Source of the DNA: Gilliamella sp. Choc4-2
Lineage (GTDB): Bacteria > Pseudomonadota > Gammaproteobacteria > Enterobacterales > Orbaceae
Assembly (NCBI RefSeq): GCF_001690355.1
Contig: NZ_LZHG01000033.1
Span: 95,380 to 159,379 of the forward strand
Direction of reading: 5' to 3'
DNA: 64,000 nucleotides
The notes beneath the pieces were generated by a model. That model was given only the letters and a program-made list of their open reading frames with translations, was not told where the DNA came from and searched no databases. How positions within the stretch are numbered: position 1 is the first letter of the stretch; every line of letters starts with the position of its first letter. Both the position numbers and the translations under genes were made by a program. Of this stretch, positions 34,810-45,380 are shown piece after piece.

Positions 34810-36021
34810 ATGTCAAAAATATTTCGCCCCTTAGTTTTTTATATTGGTTTGCGCTATGTCTATGGGCAAAAAATGGATGGTTTTGGTCGTTTTGTTTCAT
34901 GGCTATCAATGATCGGAATTATGCTTGGTTCACTAGGGTTGATCTTGGTTTTGTCGGTTATGAATGGTCTTGAAGATCAAATGCAAGGTAGCATTTTAAA
35001 ATTTTTACCACAGGCACAAATAACATCCTCTTATGGCAGAATTGATTCAACTATGATTGTTAATCAGCAATTCAAAACGCTTAAAGGTGTTAATCGTATT
35101 ACGCCTTTAGTTACCAGTGATGTGATATTGCAAAGCGAACAAAGTATTACGGTAAGTACGTTAATGGGGATTACCGCAGAAGATAACGATCCTATTAATA
35201 GCTATATTTACAGTGGTTCGGTGTTTGATCTTCAAGCTGGTAAATATAATGTGATTCTTGGGCAAAGTTTAGCCAATCAACTTGGTGTGACGATTGGAGA
35301 TAAAATTCGCTTAATGGTCACCGATGCAAGCCAAATTACTCCTGTTGGACGCATACCTTCACAACGTTTGTTTAATATTTCAGGTTTATTTTCGGTGAAT
35401 CATGATATTAATCAATCTTTAATTTATGTTAATCAAAACGATGCTAAAAATTTATTACGTTATCCGGCTAACAATATTACTAGTTGGCGGCTTTTTTTAG
35501 ATCAACCATTAAATATTACATCGGTTGTTAACGAGCCATTACCAGAAGGGTTAATATTTAAAGATTGGCGTACGAAACGAGGCGAATTGTTTCAAGCCAT
35601 AAAAATGGAAAAAACTGTTATGAGCTTGCTAATTAGCCTGATTGTGATTGTGGCTGCTTTTAATATTATAACGTCATTAAGTTTATTGGTTATGGAGAAA
35701 CAAGGCGAAGTTGCAATTTTTAAAACGCAAGGCTTATCGCGTTTTAAAATTATGTTAATTTTTATTATTCAAGGCGCAAGCTCAGGTGTGATTGGTACGC
35801 TATTAGGTAGTACTATTGGGCTTTTATTGGCGTTTAATTTAAATGAATTTATGCAAGCATTTGGGCTATCCTTTGCTGGTATTTTATTACCTTCATTGGT
35901 TGAACCTATACAAATTGTTTTTATTATTGTTGGACTACTTACGTTATCGTTAGTTTCTACCGTTTACCCTGCCTATCGCGCAGCTAATATTCAACCTGCT
36001 GAGGCATTACGTTATGAATAA
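34810..36021 (+). CDS. lolC: Lipoprotein-releasing system permease LolC
   Basis: A 403-residue inner-membrane protein (start [19 protein letters not shown]). It has a first membrane helix ([20 protein letters not shown]), a large periplasmic domain, and three C-terminal helices ([20 protein letters not shown] onward). With LolD and LolE it extracts outer-membrane lipoproteins and hands them to LolA. An upstream ATG at 34744 keeps the frame open, but the family N-terminus fits 34810. Overlaps lolD by 8 nt. Confidence 0.93.
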   Translation: MSKIFRPLVFYIGLRYVYGQKMDGFGRFVSWLSMIGIMLGSLGLILVLSVMNGLEDQMQGSILKFLPQAQITSSYGRIDSTMIVNQQFKTLKGVNRITPLVTSDVILQSEQSITVSTLMGITAEDNDPINSYIYSGSVFDLQAGKYNVILGQSLANQLGVTIGDKIRLMVTDASQITPVGRIPSQRLFNISGLFSVNHDINQSLIYVNQNDAKNLLRYPANNITSWRLFLDQPLNITSVVNEPLPEGLIFKDWRTKRGELFQAIKMEKTVMSLLISLIVIVAAFNIITSLSLLVMEKQGEVAIFKTQGLSRFKIMLIFIIQGASSGVIGTLLGSTIGLLLAFNLNEFMQAFGLSFAGILLPSLVEPIQIVFIIVGLLTLSLVSTVYPAYRAANIQPAEALRYE

Positions 36022-36721
36022 TCTTGAAATACTTCTTTCTGCCAGAAATCTTTGTAAAACATATAAAGAAGGCAAAATGATAACTGAAGTTTTGAAAAAT
36101 GTATCATTTGATATTTACTCAAAATCATTGTTAGCAATTATTGGCAGTTCTGGATCAGGTAAGAGTACATTATTGCATCTTCTTGGAGGGTTGGATAAAC
36201 CTACATCAGGTGAGATTGTATTTAAAACACAATATTTAAATCGATTGTCTGAACAAGAAAAAGCTCAACTACGCAATCAAGAAATTGGTTTTGTTTATCA
36301 ATTTCACCACCTATTGCCTGACTTTACCGCACTTGAAAATGTAGCGATGCCACTATTAATTGGCGGTATTTTACCTAACGAAGCTAAAAAACGGGCTATG
36401 GCAATGCTAGAGTCGGTTAATTTAGTCAAACGAGCAAATCATCGCCCTTCCGAGCTGTCTGGCGGAGAACGCCAACGGGTGGCAATAGGGCGTGCATTAA
36501 TTAATAACCCCGCTTTAGTAATGGCTGATGAGCCAACAGGTAACCTTGATAAATCAACAGCGGATTCTATTTTTGAGCTACTGATTAAATTAAATCGTGA
36601 ACATGGCACTGCGTTTTTGGTTGTTACACATGATCTTGAATTAGCTAATAAACTTGATAAGCAATGGGTGATGAGAGATAGTCAACTTACTGATGATAGC
36701 GCATCATCAAATAACAATTAA
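36014..36721 (+). CDS. lolD: Lipoprotein-releasing ATPase LolD
   Basis: A 235-residue ABC ATPase: Walker [11 protein letters not shown]-loop [18 protein letters not shown] (the LolD-type [12 protein letters not shown]), signature [15 protein letters not shown], Walker [14 protein letters not shown]. It powers LolCE by ATP hydrolysis at the cytoplasmic face. Middle gene of lolCDE; overlaps lolC by 8 nt and precedes lolE by 12 nt. Confidence 0.96.
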   Translation: MNNLEILLSARNLCKTYKEGKMITEVLKNVSFDIYSKSLLAIIGSSGSGKSTLLHLLGGLDKPTSGEIVFKTQYLNRLSEQEKAQLRNQEIGFVYQFHHLLPDFTALENVAMPLLIGGILPNEAKKRAMAMLESVNLVKRANHRPSELSGGERQRVAIGRALINNPALVMADEPTGNLDKSTADSIFELLIKLNREHGTAFLVVTHDLELANKLDKQWVMRDSQLTDDSASSNNN

Positions 36722-36733
36722 TGGATAATTAAT

Positions 36734-37972
36734 ATGAATTTATCTTTAATTACCGCCATAAAATTTCGAAAAGGGCGTCGCAAAAGTGGTATGGTGTCAT
36801 TAATTTCGATTATCTCAACACTCAGCATTGCTATTGGTATTGCGGCATTAATTATTGGTTTAAGTGCTATGAATGGTTTTGAACGTGAATTACACAATCG
36901 AGTGTTATCGGTAGTGCCACATGGACAATTCTATCCAAAATACGGCAATTTAGATAATTGGCAACATGTTCAACAAGAACTTAAAAACAATAGTAATATT
37001 GTATCAGCCTTGCCATTTGTTAATTTTACTGGATTAATTGAAAACGGTAGCAAACTTGGTGCAGTGCAAGTACAAGGCCTTGACCCTGAACAAGAAATGC
37101 AAGTAAGTTCACTACCGAATTATGTGCTGAATAATAAATGGCAAAATTTTAAGGCAGAAAATCAACAAGTGATTATTGGTGCTGGCTTGGCTAAATCATT
37201 GTCTGTTCAAGAAGGGGGATGGGTTTCATTATTAATTCCTGTGTCAAGTAATCAAAATCAGCTCAAACCTCCTAAAAGAGTGCGTTTGCAAGTTGTTGGT
37301 ATTTTGGAATTGAGTGGTAGTTTAAGTAATAATCTTGTTTTAATTCCATTAACTGATGCACAAAAACTTCTTGACATTGGTGACAGTGTCACTGGGATAA
37401 TGGTTAATGTTGATCAGGTTTATAATGCTAATCAAATTTTAAACCACGTAGCTTTAAATCTTGATGAAAATTTGATAGTTAATAGTTGGGAAAAATCCTA
37501 TGGTTTTATGTACCATGATATCCAAATGATAAGGAAAATTATGTATTTAGCGATGATTGTTGTTATTGGTGTAGCTTGTTTTAATATTGTGTCTACCTTA
37601 GTTATTGCAGTAAAAGATAAACAACGGGATATCGCAATATTAAAAACATTAGGTGCCACAAATCAATTAATTAAACATATCTTTATTTGGTACGGCGTGA
37701 TCTCTGGTGTAATTGGTAGTCTAATCGGCGTGATTTTAGGCGTGGTAATTGCGTGGCAACTTTCAAATATTATTGAGATCTTTGAGTCATTAATTGGACA
37801 CAAATTTTTAAATAGTAATATTTATTTTGTCGATTTCTTGCCTTCTGAGATCCATATGATGGATATTGTAATTGTTTTTATGACAGCGTTGTTGTTAAGT
37901 TTAATTGCCAGCTATTACCCGGCAAGAAGAGCATGTAAAATCGATCCTGCACGAATTTTAAATAGTTTTTAG
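36734..37972 (+). CDS. lolE: Lipoprotein-releasing system permease LolE
   Basis: A 412-residue paralogue of LolC with helix 1 (MVSLISIISTLSIAIGIAAL), a periplasmic domain, and three C-terminal helices (IMYLAMIVVIGVACFNIVST onward). LolE binds the lipoprotein substrate. The stop TAG lies inside one arm of the terminator hairpin that ends the operon. Confidence 0.94.
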   Translation: MNLSLITAIKFRKGRRKSGMVSLISIISTLSIAIGIAALIIGLSAMNGFERELHNRVLSVVPHGQFYPKYGNLDNWQHVQQELKNNSNIVSALPFVNFTGLIENGSKLGAVQVQGLDPEQEMQVSSLPNYVLNNKWQNFKAENQQVIIGAGLAKSLSVQEGGWVSLLIPVSSNQNQLKPPKRVRLQVVGILELSGSLSNNLVLIPLTDAQKLLDIGDSVTGIMVNVDQVYNANQILNHVALNLDENLIVNSWEKSYGFMYHDIQMIRKIMYLAMIVVIGVACFNIVSTLVIAVKDKQRDIAILKTLGATNQLIKHIFIWYGVISGVIGSLIGVILGVVIAWQLSNIIEIFESLIGHKFLNSNIYFVDFLPSEIHMMDIVIVFMTALLLSLIASYYPARRACKIDPARILNSF

Positions 37973-37995
37973 TTTTTCTATACTAAAAACTATTT
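37960..37995 (+). terminator. Terminator of lolCDE
   Basis: A perfect 13-bp inverted repeat (AAATAGTTTTTAG at 37960-37972 and CTAAAAACTATTT at 37983-37995) with a 10-nt T-rich loop. The stem is almost all A-T, so it is weaker than a GC-rich terminator. Convergent with the rhomboid gene, it could serve both strands. Confidence 0.55.
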
Positions 37996-38041
37996 AAACA
38001 TAATGTATTGTGTACGTTTAATTGTTAATGTGATTATGCTG

Positions 38042-38773
38042 TTAATAGTATAATTGGAAATTGTCAGGAAGTTTAAAATGCATGTAACCCATATATAACC
38101 CCAATGCCGTAATAAAGTATAAAATGCTAATTAATACAAAGGTGAGTCTATTTGGATAGTGAAACACTTTAATACAAAAAGATATTAATAAACCTAAAAT
38201 AAATCCTGAAATTGCCCCTCCTAAATGAGCCATATTATTTATGGATGGCAGCATACCTAACCCAGCAGTAAGAATTAAAGAGGCGATTATTGCTTTAATA
38301 GGCATATTTTCTAAATTCGTCCGATTAACCAAGCTGTAACCGAGTAAAGCAGTAATTAAACCTAAAATTGCTCCTGATGCGCCACAACTAATGACAGCAT
38401 TTTGTATCGTTGCTATGTCGCTTGTTAAGCTACTAATTAAACCTGTAAGGAAATAAATACCAATAAAGACAAATTTTGGTATATGTTTTTCTAACACTGT
38501 ACCAACACTTAGCAATGCCAGCATATTCATTACTAAATGCGAGATATTGGTATGCATGAATATGCTAGTTAACATCCGCCAATATTGGCCAGAAAAGGTT
38601 AATAGTGATACATCGGCCCCCCAATCAATAAGAAATATGCCTTCTAAAGTATCGTTAAAACTACGACTATCGAACAATCTTGATATAGTAAACCATATAA
38701 TGTTGATAATTATTAATGTGCTAGTTACTTTTGCTTGGCGTCCTAAATAAAATAAATTTTGTAGAATGTTCAT
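38042..38773 (-). CDS. Rhomboid family intramembrane serine protease
   Basis: A 243-residue polytopic protein. The catalytic dyad is S133 in GASG and H183 in NMAHLGGAISG, with H74/H79 in the HTNISHLVMN helix of the rhomboid fold. About six membrane segments plus an extra C-terminal one. Rhomboids cleave transmembrane substrates within the bilayer; no substrate is suggested by the neighbours. This is not GlpG-like at the N-terminus, which lacks the GlpG soluble domain. Confidence 0.92.
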   Translation of the reverse strand: MNILQNLFYLGRQAKVTSTLIIINIIWFTISRLFDSRSFNDTLEGIFLIDWGADVSLLTFSGQYWRMLTSIFMHTNISHLVMNMLALLSVGTVLEKHIPKFVFIGIYFLTGLISSLTSDIATIQNAVISCGASGAILGLITALLGYSLVNRTNLENMPIKAIIASLILTAGLGMLPSINNMAHLGGAISGFILGLLISFCIKVFHYPNRLTFVLISILYFITALGLYMGYMHFKLPDNFQLYY

Positions 38774-38839
38774 CTAGGTAAGGATCCTTATCAATGAATC
38801 AAAATGCGGTTAATATATTTGGCCGTTAGTCAAATTGTT

Positions 38840-39052
38840 TTCCTAGGATATACATAACTTGAAACAGCTTCGTTCCCAACATTTCTTGCAAATTGTTCAA
38901 TCTCGTTAATAGTAAATTTTCCAATTTTTTACCACGAAAATCTTTAGGAATGTACAAGCTGATTTCAGTCGTTTTATTATAAGAATGATTGAATTATATA
39001 TCTCAACAATAAACGGTAAATTTTCTAATGTGGCATTACTGTATTTAATCAT
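38840..39052 (-). pseudogene. Decayed GNAT acetyltransferase
   Basis: The ATG at 39052 starts MIKYSNATLENLPFIVEIYN, a typical N-terminus of GNAT acetyltransferases (PAT-type). After a frame change comes TTEISLYIPKDFRGKKLENL and LLTRLNNLQEMLG, the acetyl-CoA-binding motif A region. The intervening part (about 60 residues in the family) is missing and the C-terminus is lost, so the gene is dead. Confidence 0.7.
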
Positions 39053-39337
39053 GGAGTTAGAAATTAAAGGTTGATAAAGTTAATTGTAATTAGATTATCG
39101 ATATGAAGCAACAAATGAATTATGGCTAAACTTTGGCACTTAAGATTGTAGCTAATATATTAATTTTTAGTTTAGCAAAACGATTCAAATCGTTAGTAAT
39201 TTTAGAACTAAATAAACGATTTTTATGGAAAAATTAATTGTTTTAACTATATGATAAAAATAATCTTATTTTATAAATTGGATTGTTTCTTTTATAATCA
39301 TTTTTTCTTATAAAAATAAAATTATGTGTAGGAAAAT

Positions 39338-39448
39338 ATGATGAAAGGATATATGAAAGAACTTTATTATTCTTTTAAGCCAGAACAGGTATCATTTTTA
39401 TTTGATCATCATTTAAAATTAGTATCAAAAGAGCCCGAGTTGTCTTAG
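39338..39448 (+). CDS. Tiny ORF, possible decayed gene start
   Basis: A 36-codon ORF (MMKGYMKELYYSFKPEQVSF...) with an AGGAAAA 5' of the ATG. It ends 17 bp before the next small ORF, which encodes a membrane segment, so the two could be one broken gene or a two-gene unit. No family. Confidence 0.35.
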   Translation: MMKGYMKELYYSFKPEQVSFLFDHHLKLVSKEPELS

Positions 39449-39465
39449 AAGCCTAAAGAAGAATA

Positions 39466-39669
39466 ATGACATTGGTTAACCTGTTAATTGTTTTACCATT
39501 ATCAATCTATTTATATGGTTTTATTTTTGGAATAAATAAACTGTTAGAGCAAAATATTATTATATTAATGTTTGTCAATATCGCACTGATATATTTGATT
39601 ATAAGTCATTACATAACAATCTTTATTGAGATAAGGAGATTGAAAAAATTTTATAGTAAATTCAAATGA
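39466..39669 (+). CDS. Small two-helix membrane protein
   Basis: A 67-residue protein with two hydrophobic helices (LLIVLPLSIYLYGFIFGI; IIILMFVNIALIYLIISHYI) and a basic C-terminus (EIRRLKKFYSKFK). It could be a small membrane protein in its own right or the second half of a broken gene starting at 39338. Function unknown. Confidence 0.45.
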   Translation: MTLVNLLIVLPLSIYLYGFIFGINKLLEQNIIILMFVNIALIYLIISHYITIFIEIRRLKKFYSKFK

Positions 39670-40288
39670 CCAGTTGAAAACTACTATGCATTTTTTAGGA
39701 AAGTATCTTGTTTAAGTATGCTAAAATGGAAGGAATATTCTGCTTAGATGGTTTTATGTGCATTAGGGCAAACTCAAATATTCTTTCTTTTAATTTTTGT
39801 CTAGCGGGAACACCAAAAGGCAACATGTTAAAATAATATTATCCGTGTTTAGGTACTTTTTATGTTTTGATTAATGGCGATGAGCAAATACAAGTATTGA
39901 TAAAGGCTGTAAGTAAGAAGATTGGGGATCCAATTAAACTTAGATGATTCTTGTATCTTGGTATCTGTATTGATATGTTATTTTTAATAGGAAGTTTTCT
40001 ACAGTAGTCAATTTTTGATGTTTGCATCTCGTCAATGTAATATAATATGTCCAAAGCTCATATAGAAATCTTTATTTTAAGACTTTCAACCTAAATTTAT
40101 TAGTTTATAGATAAGATGACAGCACTGTTATAACGCTTAACTTATTATGTAAATATCATTTATTTTATATATCTATTTTCAAGCTTGCTGCATAACTGAC
40201 TATTTTATAAAATGAATTAGCAGTAGATTAATCATTTAACTCTTTGTTTAAATGACTAATCGAAAATAGGTGTTAGCTTAGTGACAAG
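39670..40288. other. Gene-poor region with a coding remnant
   Basis: No intact gene. On the plus strand 39852-39947 reads GTFYVLINGDEQIQVLI then KAVSKKIGDPIKLR and a stop, a convincing C-terminal fragment with no start. A preceding stretch in another frame (VLCALGQTQIFFLLIF) suggests a decayed gene. The rest is AT-rich noise. Confidence 0.4.
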
Positions 40289-40870
40289 TTACAATTCAAT
40301 AACCACTCGTCCACGCGTAATATCACAGATGTTTTTCTTTAAAATTAGTGAGTTATCTGGGGTAATTGCAATGCTTACTTTTACTCCTTCAACATCAAAA
40401 TCCTGATTTTCAATAATGGCATTGAGTTCTTTAAGTCGATTTTCGATAATAGACCACTCATTGTAATAGCAATGAAATTGCAATGGAATGCGGGTGATTA
40501 GCTTTATTAGTTCTGCTTGTTGCAGACAGTGGCTAGCTGAACCACCATAAGCTCGAATCAAACCGCCAGTACCTAATTTTATGCCTCCAAAATAGCGTGT
40601 TATCACCACTACAATTTGATCACAGTCTTGCCCTTCAATGGCGGATAAAATAGGTCTCCCTGCAGTACTGGTTGGCTCGCCATCGTCATTAAAACGATAT
40701 TGTTGACCAATTTTCCATGCCCAGCAGTTGTGAGTGGCGTTAGGGTCGCTAATTTGATTAATAAAGTCAAAAGCTTGCTCTGCTGATATAACAGGTGCAG
40801 CGTTAACAATAAAACGGCTTTTTTTAATTTCTTCTGTCAGTTCTGTGGGATTAGCTAATGTATATGACAT
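40289..40870 (-). CDS. yigZ: YigZ/IMPACT family protein
   Basis: A 193-residue protein with the IMPACT N-terminal motif set: EIKKSRFIVNAAPV, THNCWAWKIGQQYRFNDDGE, PTSTAGRPIL, VVVITRYFGGIKLGTGGLIR. It has the C-terminal DUF1949 part. The role of YigZ in bacteria is unclear (the eukaryotic IMPACT protein regulates GCN2). It diverges from nfi with a 54-bp gap. Confidence 0.92.
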   Translation of the reverse strand: MSYTLANPTELTEEIKKSRFIVNAAPVISAEQAFDFINQISDPNATHNCWAWKIGQQYRFNDDGEPTSTAGRPILSAIEGQDCDQIVVVITRYFGGIKLGTGGLIRAYGGSASHCLQQAELIKLITRIPLQFHCYYNEWSIIENRLKELNAIIENQDFDVEGVKVSIAITPDNSLILKKNICDITRGRVVIEL

Positions 40871-40924
40871 ACTTATTCTGGTAAAATCGATTTATTGTAA
40901 GTAATAATACTGAACAGAATTAAA

Positions 40925-41596
40925 ATGTCTATTAATTTACAACAATTAAAACAAACCCAACAGTCATTAGCCAAACAGGTGATACTGAAAGATGACTTTA
41001 ATAAGTCTGTAAAATTTATTGGTGGTGCCGATGTGGGATTTGAGGATAAAGGTAACACTACACGAGCTGCAATTGTTGTGTTAAGTTACCCTGATTTTAC
41101 AGTGATTGAGTATTATGTTGCTCGTTTAAAAACTGAGTTTCCTTATATTTCTGGTTATTTGTCTTTTCGAGAATATCCTGCTTTACTTGCTGCTTGGCAA
41201 CAAATTCAGCAGAAACCCGATTTACTTTTGGTCGATGGACAAGGCATTGCTCACCCAAGGCGATTGGGTGTTGCAAGTCACATTGGTTTGTTGTTGGATA
41301 TGCCAACTATTGGCGTGGCAAAAAAAAGGCTTTACGGACAATATGATCCTCAGTTGCAACAAGTAGGACAGGCAACACAATTATTAGATAAACAAGATCA
41401 AATCGGTTGGGTATTACAAAGTAAAAATAATTGTAACCCATTATTTATTTCATCAGGACACCGTGTTAGCCAAGAAAGCGCATTAAAATGGGTAAACTTT
41501 TGTTTGCGTGGCTATCGTTTACCTGAACCAACACGTTGGGCTGATGCGATTGCGTCGAATAAACCATTATTTAAGAAATTTTTATATGACAAATAA
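40925..41596 (+). CDS. nfi: Endonuclease V
   Basis: A 223-residue protein: GGADVGFE with D36, [18 protein letters not shown] (wedge-region tyrosine), [16 protein letters not shown], and GVAKKRL. It cuts the second phosphodiester bond 3' of deoxyinosine in DNA. The overlap of 11 nt with trmN implies cotranscription. Confidence 0.95.
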   Translation: MSINLQQLKQTQQSLAKQVILKDDFNKSVKFIGGADVGFEDKGNTTRAAIVVLSYPDFTVIEYYVARLKTEFPYISGYLSFREYPALLAAWQQIQQKPDLLLVDGQGIAHPRRLGVASHIGLLLDMPTIGVAKKRLYGQYDPQLQQVGQATQLLDKQDQIGWVLQSKNNCNPLFISSGHRVSQESALKWVNFCLRGYRLPEPTRWADAIASNKPLFKKFLYDK

Positions 41597-42335
41597 TCAT
41601 CAAAAGCCTTTAAAAAAAGGAGGTTTTACTTTTAAACGTTTTTTTGTTGCACACGACAAAAGCCCTATGCAAGTAACTACTGATAGTTGTTTACTCGGCG
41701 CTTGGGCGCCAATTCCCTCTGAATTGCACCGTGTGCTCGATATTGGTAGTGGTTGTGGTGTAATCGCTTTGATGCTGGCACAGCGTTTAGAAAACCAGAT
41801 TTGCCAAATTGATGCAATTGATATTGATAAAGCCGCTGTAAAACAATGTCAGAAAAATATAAAGCGAGCAGGATTTCAATCGATCATTGTACAACAAGCA
41901 GATATCAATCAATTTCAAGTCGGTATTACCTCTTTTTATGATTTGATTGTGACCAATCCACCTTATTTTGCATCAGCAGTTGAATGTAGGAATGCTTCAA
42001 GGCAGTTAGCCCGCTATACAGAAAGTTTGAATTTTCATCAACTCATTGATACAGTTAAAAGATTATTGAAACCTCAAGGGGTATTTTGTTTGGTTTTGCC
42101 ATTTAATTTATCTAATCAGTTCAGGTTGCAGAGTGAATCAAACCAACTATATTTACAACAAGTAATGAATGTAAAGTACAATGCTAACAAGGATTTTTCA
42201 TTGTCATTAATGGCATTTTCATTAAGTAAAAAGGATAATATTTTAATACAGCAACTTTGTATGCGTGATGATAATGGATGTTATTCCCAAGAATTTAGAA
42301 AATTATTAGCCGAATTTTATTTGTTTCGAAAATAA
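41586..42335 (+). CDS. trmN: tRNA1(Val) adenine-37 N6-methyltransferase TrmN
   Basis: A 249-residue methyltransferase: [20 protein letters not shown]-binding [18 protein letters not shown], and catalytic NPPYF. E. coli YfiC/TrmN6 methylates A37 in tRNA1(Val). The frame extends back to 41508 inside nfi, but ATG 41586 gives the family start ([20 protein letters not shown]). Confidence 0.93.
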   Translation: MTNNHQKPLKKGGFTFKRFFVAHDKSPMQVTTDSCLLGAWAPIPSELHRVLDIGSGCGVIALMLAQRLENQICQIDAIDIDKAAVKQCQKNIKRAGFQSIIVQQADINQFQVGITSFYDLIVTNPPYFASAVECRNASRQLARYTESLNFHQLIDTVKRLLKPQGVFCLVLPFNLSNQFRLQSESNQLYLQQVMNVKYNANKDFSLSLMAFSLSKKDNILIQQLCMRDDNGCYSQEFRKLLAEFYLFRK

Positions 42336-42350
42336 CAGCTATTTAGAAGT

Positions 42351-43760
42351 TTAACTAGGTATAACATAAAAATAGAATATTGCTATAATGCCTAATAGGA
42401 TTATTATGGTGGCATAGATTTTATCGTATATAAAGCTAAAAGCAGGGAGCGATCGTTGTTTTCTGGCATATAAATAAAATATTAAACCAACACTATATAA
42501 AATCATCGATAATAATAGGTAAGAGACTCCACCTGCATAAATAAGCCATGTGCTATAAATTGAACCGGCCGTTCCTAAGAAAATTAGGAAAGTATTACCA
42601 CGATTAATTGCTAATTTTAATACAAAAAATGCAGAAAGTAGATAGGGAATAAGTACCATGGAAGTTGATAGTTGAATTAAAATGTTATAACCAGATTGAT
42701 AAAAATGTGCAAGAATCATCAATATACTGATTAATGCTGAGGTTAAGCATAAAGCATTGGCTGGTGTTCCTGTTTTATTAAGTTTTCCAAAGCAGCTTGG
42801 TACAGTATGATTGTTGCCTTTACCGGTTAAAAATAGCATTTCAGTAGCTAGCATCAACCATGATAATAAGCCGCCACTAACAGATACAATTAGTCCGATG
42901 TTAATAAAGGTAGCTCCCCAATTGCCTACGACGTGTTCAATCACCAATGCCATGGAGGGGTTCTTCATTTGTGCCAGTTCATGCTGTGGCACTATGCCTA
43001 AAGAGAGTACCGATACGCAAATCAATAATAAACTGGTGATTGCAAAGCCGAAAAAAGTGGCTCTGCTAATGCTTAAAATACTTTTGGCGCGTGATGCATA
43101 AACTGTGGCACTTTCGATTCCCAAATAAACCCAAACGGTATAAAGCATGGTGTGTTTTATTTGATCGGCAACCGATCCTAATTGCGGGGTCCCCCAAAAA
43201 TTGGTTTTAAAAGTATCCACTTTAAAAGCTAAAATGATGCAGATAATAAATAAACAAATAGGCACAATTTTAGCTAATGTTACCACGCAATTTAATAAAA
43301 ATGCTTGGTTAATACCTTTTAAAATAGATAAATTAACTATCCATAAAAAGATGATTGCACTGATAACTGAAGGTAGAGTGGTACCGTTACCAAAATAACT
43401 AAAATAATCAAATGATCCTAATGCACTAAATAAAATGACTAAATAGCTGGTGCATGACATCCAAGCAGAGATCCAATACCCCCAAGCAGCATTAAAACCA
43501 ATATAATCACCGAAACCTTTACGTACGTATCCATATAATCCATCATTGATTTTATAAAATCGTATGGATAAATATTGAAATATTCTGGTTAGCATTAGCA
43601 TGCCAAATAGGGTAATGACCCAAGCAATTAATATAGCTCCAGGACCTGATGCTTCAGCCATGTTTTGTGGTAAGCTAAAAATACCACTGCCAACAATACT
43701 GCCTACAACTAATAAAGTCAGTGGTAATATGCCTAGTTTGATTTGGGTTTTTATATTCAT
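42351..43760 (-). CDS. Amino-acid permease (APC superfamily, ArcD/YjeM-like)
   Basis: A 469-residue transporter with about 12-13 membrane helices. The N-terminal helix 1 motif VVGSIVGSGIFSLPQNMAE is typical of APC amino acid antiporters of the arginine/ornithine type. It follows the dimethylarginine hydrolase gene by 50 bp on the same strand, so its substrate may be an arginine derivative, citrulline or ornithine. The exact substrate is inferred only. Confidence 0.85.
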   Translation of the reverse strand: MNIKTQIKLGILPLTLLVVGSIVGSGIFSLPQNMAEASGPGAILIAWVITLFGMLMLTRIFQYLSIRFYKINDGLYGYVRKGFGDYIGFNAAWGYWISAWMSCTSYLVILFSALGSFDYFSYFGNGTTLPSVISAIIFLWIVNLSILKGINQAFLLNCVVTLAKIVPICLFIICIILAFKVDTFKTNFWGTPQLGSVADQIKHTMLYTVWVYLGIESATVYASRAKSILSISRATFFGFAITSLLLICVSVLSLGIVPQHELAQMKNPSMALVIEHVVGNWGATFINIGLIVSVSGGLLSWLMLATEMLFLTGKGNNHTVPSCFGKLNKTGTPANALCLTSALISILMILAHFYQSGYNILIQLSTSMVLIPYLLSAFFVLKLAINRGNTFLIFLGTAGSIYSTWLIYAGGVSYLLLSMILYSVGLIFYLYARKQRSLPAFSFIYDKIYATIIILLGIIAIFYFYVIPS

Positions 43761-43810
43761 AATATAATCTTGTTATTGGTTTTTATTAATCAAGCACAAT
43801 TTGGATTGAT

Positions 43811-44581
43811 TCAAAATCGTAATGACATGCAGCTAACACCGCCGTCAACTTTGCGATATTCAGACGTATCTACTTCAATCACATGATAACCCAATGCGAT
43901 AATTTTGTTTTTGGTTGTTGGGTAACCTGCAGGCATAATTACCTTACCATTAACCCAAATGCAGTTGGCTGCATAACTTTCTTGCTCAGGAATTTCAATG
44001 ATATTAAGATGTTGAAGTTCAGGTTTCTTAATAAATTCCCCTGCTGCTAATAAATTGTTGTTTTCTAAATAAGCAAGACCTGTTTTTAGATGTAAGACTT
44101 TTTCGAGCTTAATTACTGAGCCACATAATCCATATTTTTCTAATATTGCAATGGTTTGATCAGCGCCAGCTTGATTAGTTCGTGCTGATAAACCAATATA
44201 ATAATGATCACCAACCATCATTATATCGCCTGCTTCAACTGTGCCAGGTGCTGTAATACGTTCAATTTTATTAGGGTAAAATCTTTCAATGGTGTCAGTA
44301 ATGATTTTGGTTTCATCGCGTCGACTTTTTACACCTGGTCTGGTAATGATGGCACAATGTGGAGTGCAAAGCACTGGATCCTCAACAAATACTGAATCAG
44401 GAAAACGTTCATCTGGTGGTAAAATGGTAATATCAACATCACATTGCTGTAATGCCTGAATATATTTATTGTGCTGCTCTAAGGCTCTTTGATAATCAGG
44501 CTTTCCTAAGTTAACCGATGTTAGTCCATTTATAAGCGATTTGGCAGGTGTTCTGGTGATAATGTGGCTAATTTTTTTCAT
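43811..44581 (-). CDS. ddaH: Dimethylarginine dimethylaminohydrolase (DDAH)-like guanidino hydrolase
   Basis: A 256-residue protein of the amidinotransferase/arginine deiminase fold with the DDAH size. It shows PPDERFPDSVFVEDPVLCT, TVEAGDIMMVGDHYYIGLS, KVLHLKTGLAYL (catalytic His) and a C-terminal DGGVSCMSLRF with nucleophile C251. DDAH converts Nω-methylated arginine to citrulline and methylamines. First gene of an operon with the permease. The residues fit DDAH; activity on free arginine cannot be excluded. Confidence 0.88.
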   Translation of the reverse strand: MKKISHIITRTPAKSLINGLTSVNLGKPDYQRALEQHNKYIQALQQCDVDITILPPDERFPDSVFVEDPVLCTPHCAIITRPGVKSRRDETKIITDTIERFYPNKIERITAPGTVEAGDIMMVGDHYYIGLSARTNQAGADQTIAILEKYGLCGSVIKLEKVLHLKTGLAYLENNNLLAAGEFIKKPELQHLNIIEIPEQESYAANCIWVNGKVIMPAGYPTTKNKIIALGYHVIEVDTSEYRKVDGGVSCMSLRF

Positions 44582-44793
44582 TTCAATTTACCTCTTTTAA
44601 TAATTATGCTTTATTTATGAATAATAATTCATGTTAAAGTGAGTTTCAAGATTAAAATTGATTTTTTATGCATCTTGTGATTTGGTTAATAGGAAATCTA
44701 AACAGAGAAATTTATTTTTTTGCTTGTCATAATTGAGGTAGTAAGAAGAGGGGGATTTAAGAGTTAATTAGATAAATTAATGAAGGCATATTT

Positions 44794-44817
44794 AAAAATA
44801 GGGCGATATTTCGCCCT
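44794..44817 (-). terminator. Terminator of apt
   Basis: On the minus strand AGGGCGA-AATA-TCGCCCT is followed by ATTTTT. It lies 12 bp past the apt stop codon. Confidence 0.85.
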
Positions 44818-44828
44818 AAATAATGTTT

Positions 44829-45380
44829 TTATTCGCCTGAAAAATCAACTAATGTAAAACAATTAATTCCCATATTGATTAATTTAGTTTTACCTTGTAG
44901 ATGAGGTAAGTTAATAACAAAAGCAGCATTTTGAGCGATGCCACCTGCTTTTTGAATTAATTTTGCTGTTGCTGCAACAGTCCCTCCAGTTGCAAGTAAA
45001 TCGTCGATAATTAAAACTCTTTCACCTTTTTTAATCGCATCTGTATGTATTTCTAGTGTATCGGTACCATATTCAAGTTGATACTCTTCTTTAAATACGT
45101 TACGCGGTAACTTATTTGGTTTGCGTACAGGGACAAATCCAACCCCTAAGGCGAGAGCGATTGGTGCAGCAAAGATAAATCCTCGTGCTTCAGTGCCAAC
45201 GACTTTATCAATGTTTTTATCTTTATAATGTTCGATAAAAAGTTCAACCGATGTTTTAAATGCGATAGGGTTTTCAAGTAGGCTTGTTATGTCACGGAAT
45301 AAAATCCCTTCTTTAGGGTAATTTGGAATAGTGATGATACTATTTTTTATAAGTGCAAGTTTTTCTTGTAATTGAGTCAT
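44829..45380 (-). CDS. apt: Adenine phosphoribosyltransferase
   Basis: A 183-residue salvage enzyme that makes AMP from adenine and PRPP. The PRPP-binding motif [13 protein letters not shown] and the family start ([20 protein letters not shown]) are present. ATG 45380 is preferred over a TTG at 45386. The gene stands alone with its own terminator. Confidence 0.96.
   Translation of the reverse strand: MTQLQEKLALIKNSIITIPNYPKEGILFRDITSLLENPIAFKTSVELFIEHYKDKNIDKVVGTEARGFIFAAPIALALGVGFVPVRKPNKLPRNVFKEEYQLEYGTDTLEIHTDAIKKGERVLIIDDLLATGGTVAATAKLIQKAGGIAQNAAFVINLPHLQGKTKLINMGINCFTLVDFSGE

Noticed and set aside
38042..38773. Calling the rhomboid gene glpG
   Set aside because: It lacks the cytoplasmic N-terminal domain of GlpG and is not next to glpE/glpR, so only the family name is given.
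39860..40054. 64-codon minus-strand frame near 40 kb
   Set aside because: No SD and no protein-like pattern; it overlaps a coding fragment on the plus strand that looks more genuine.
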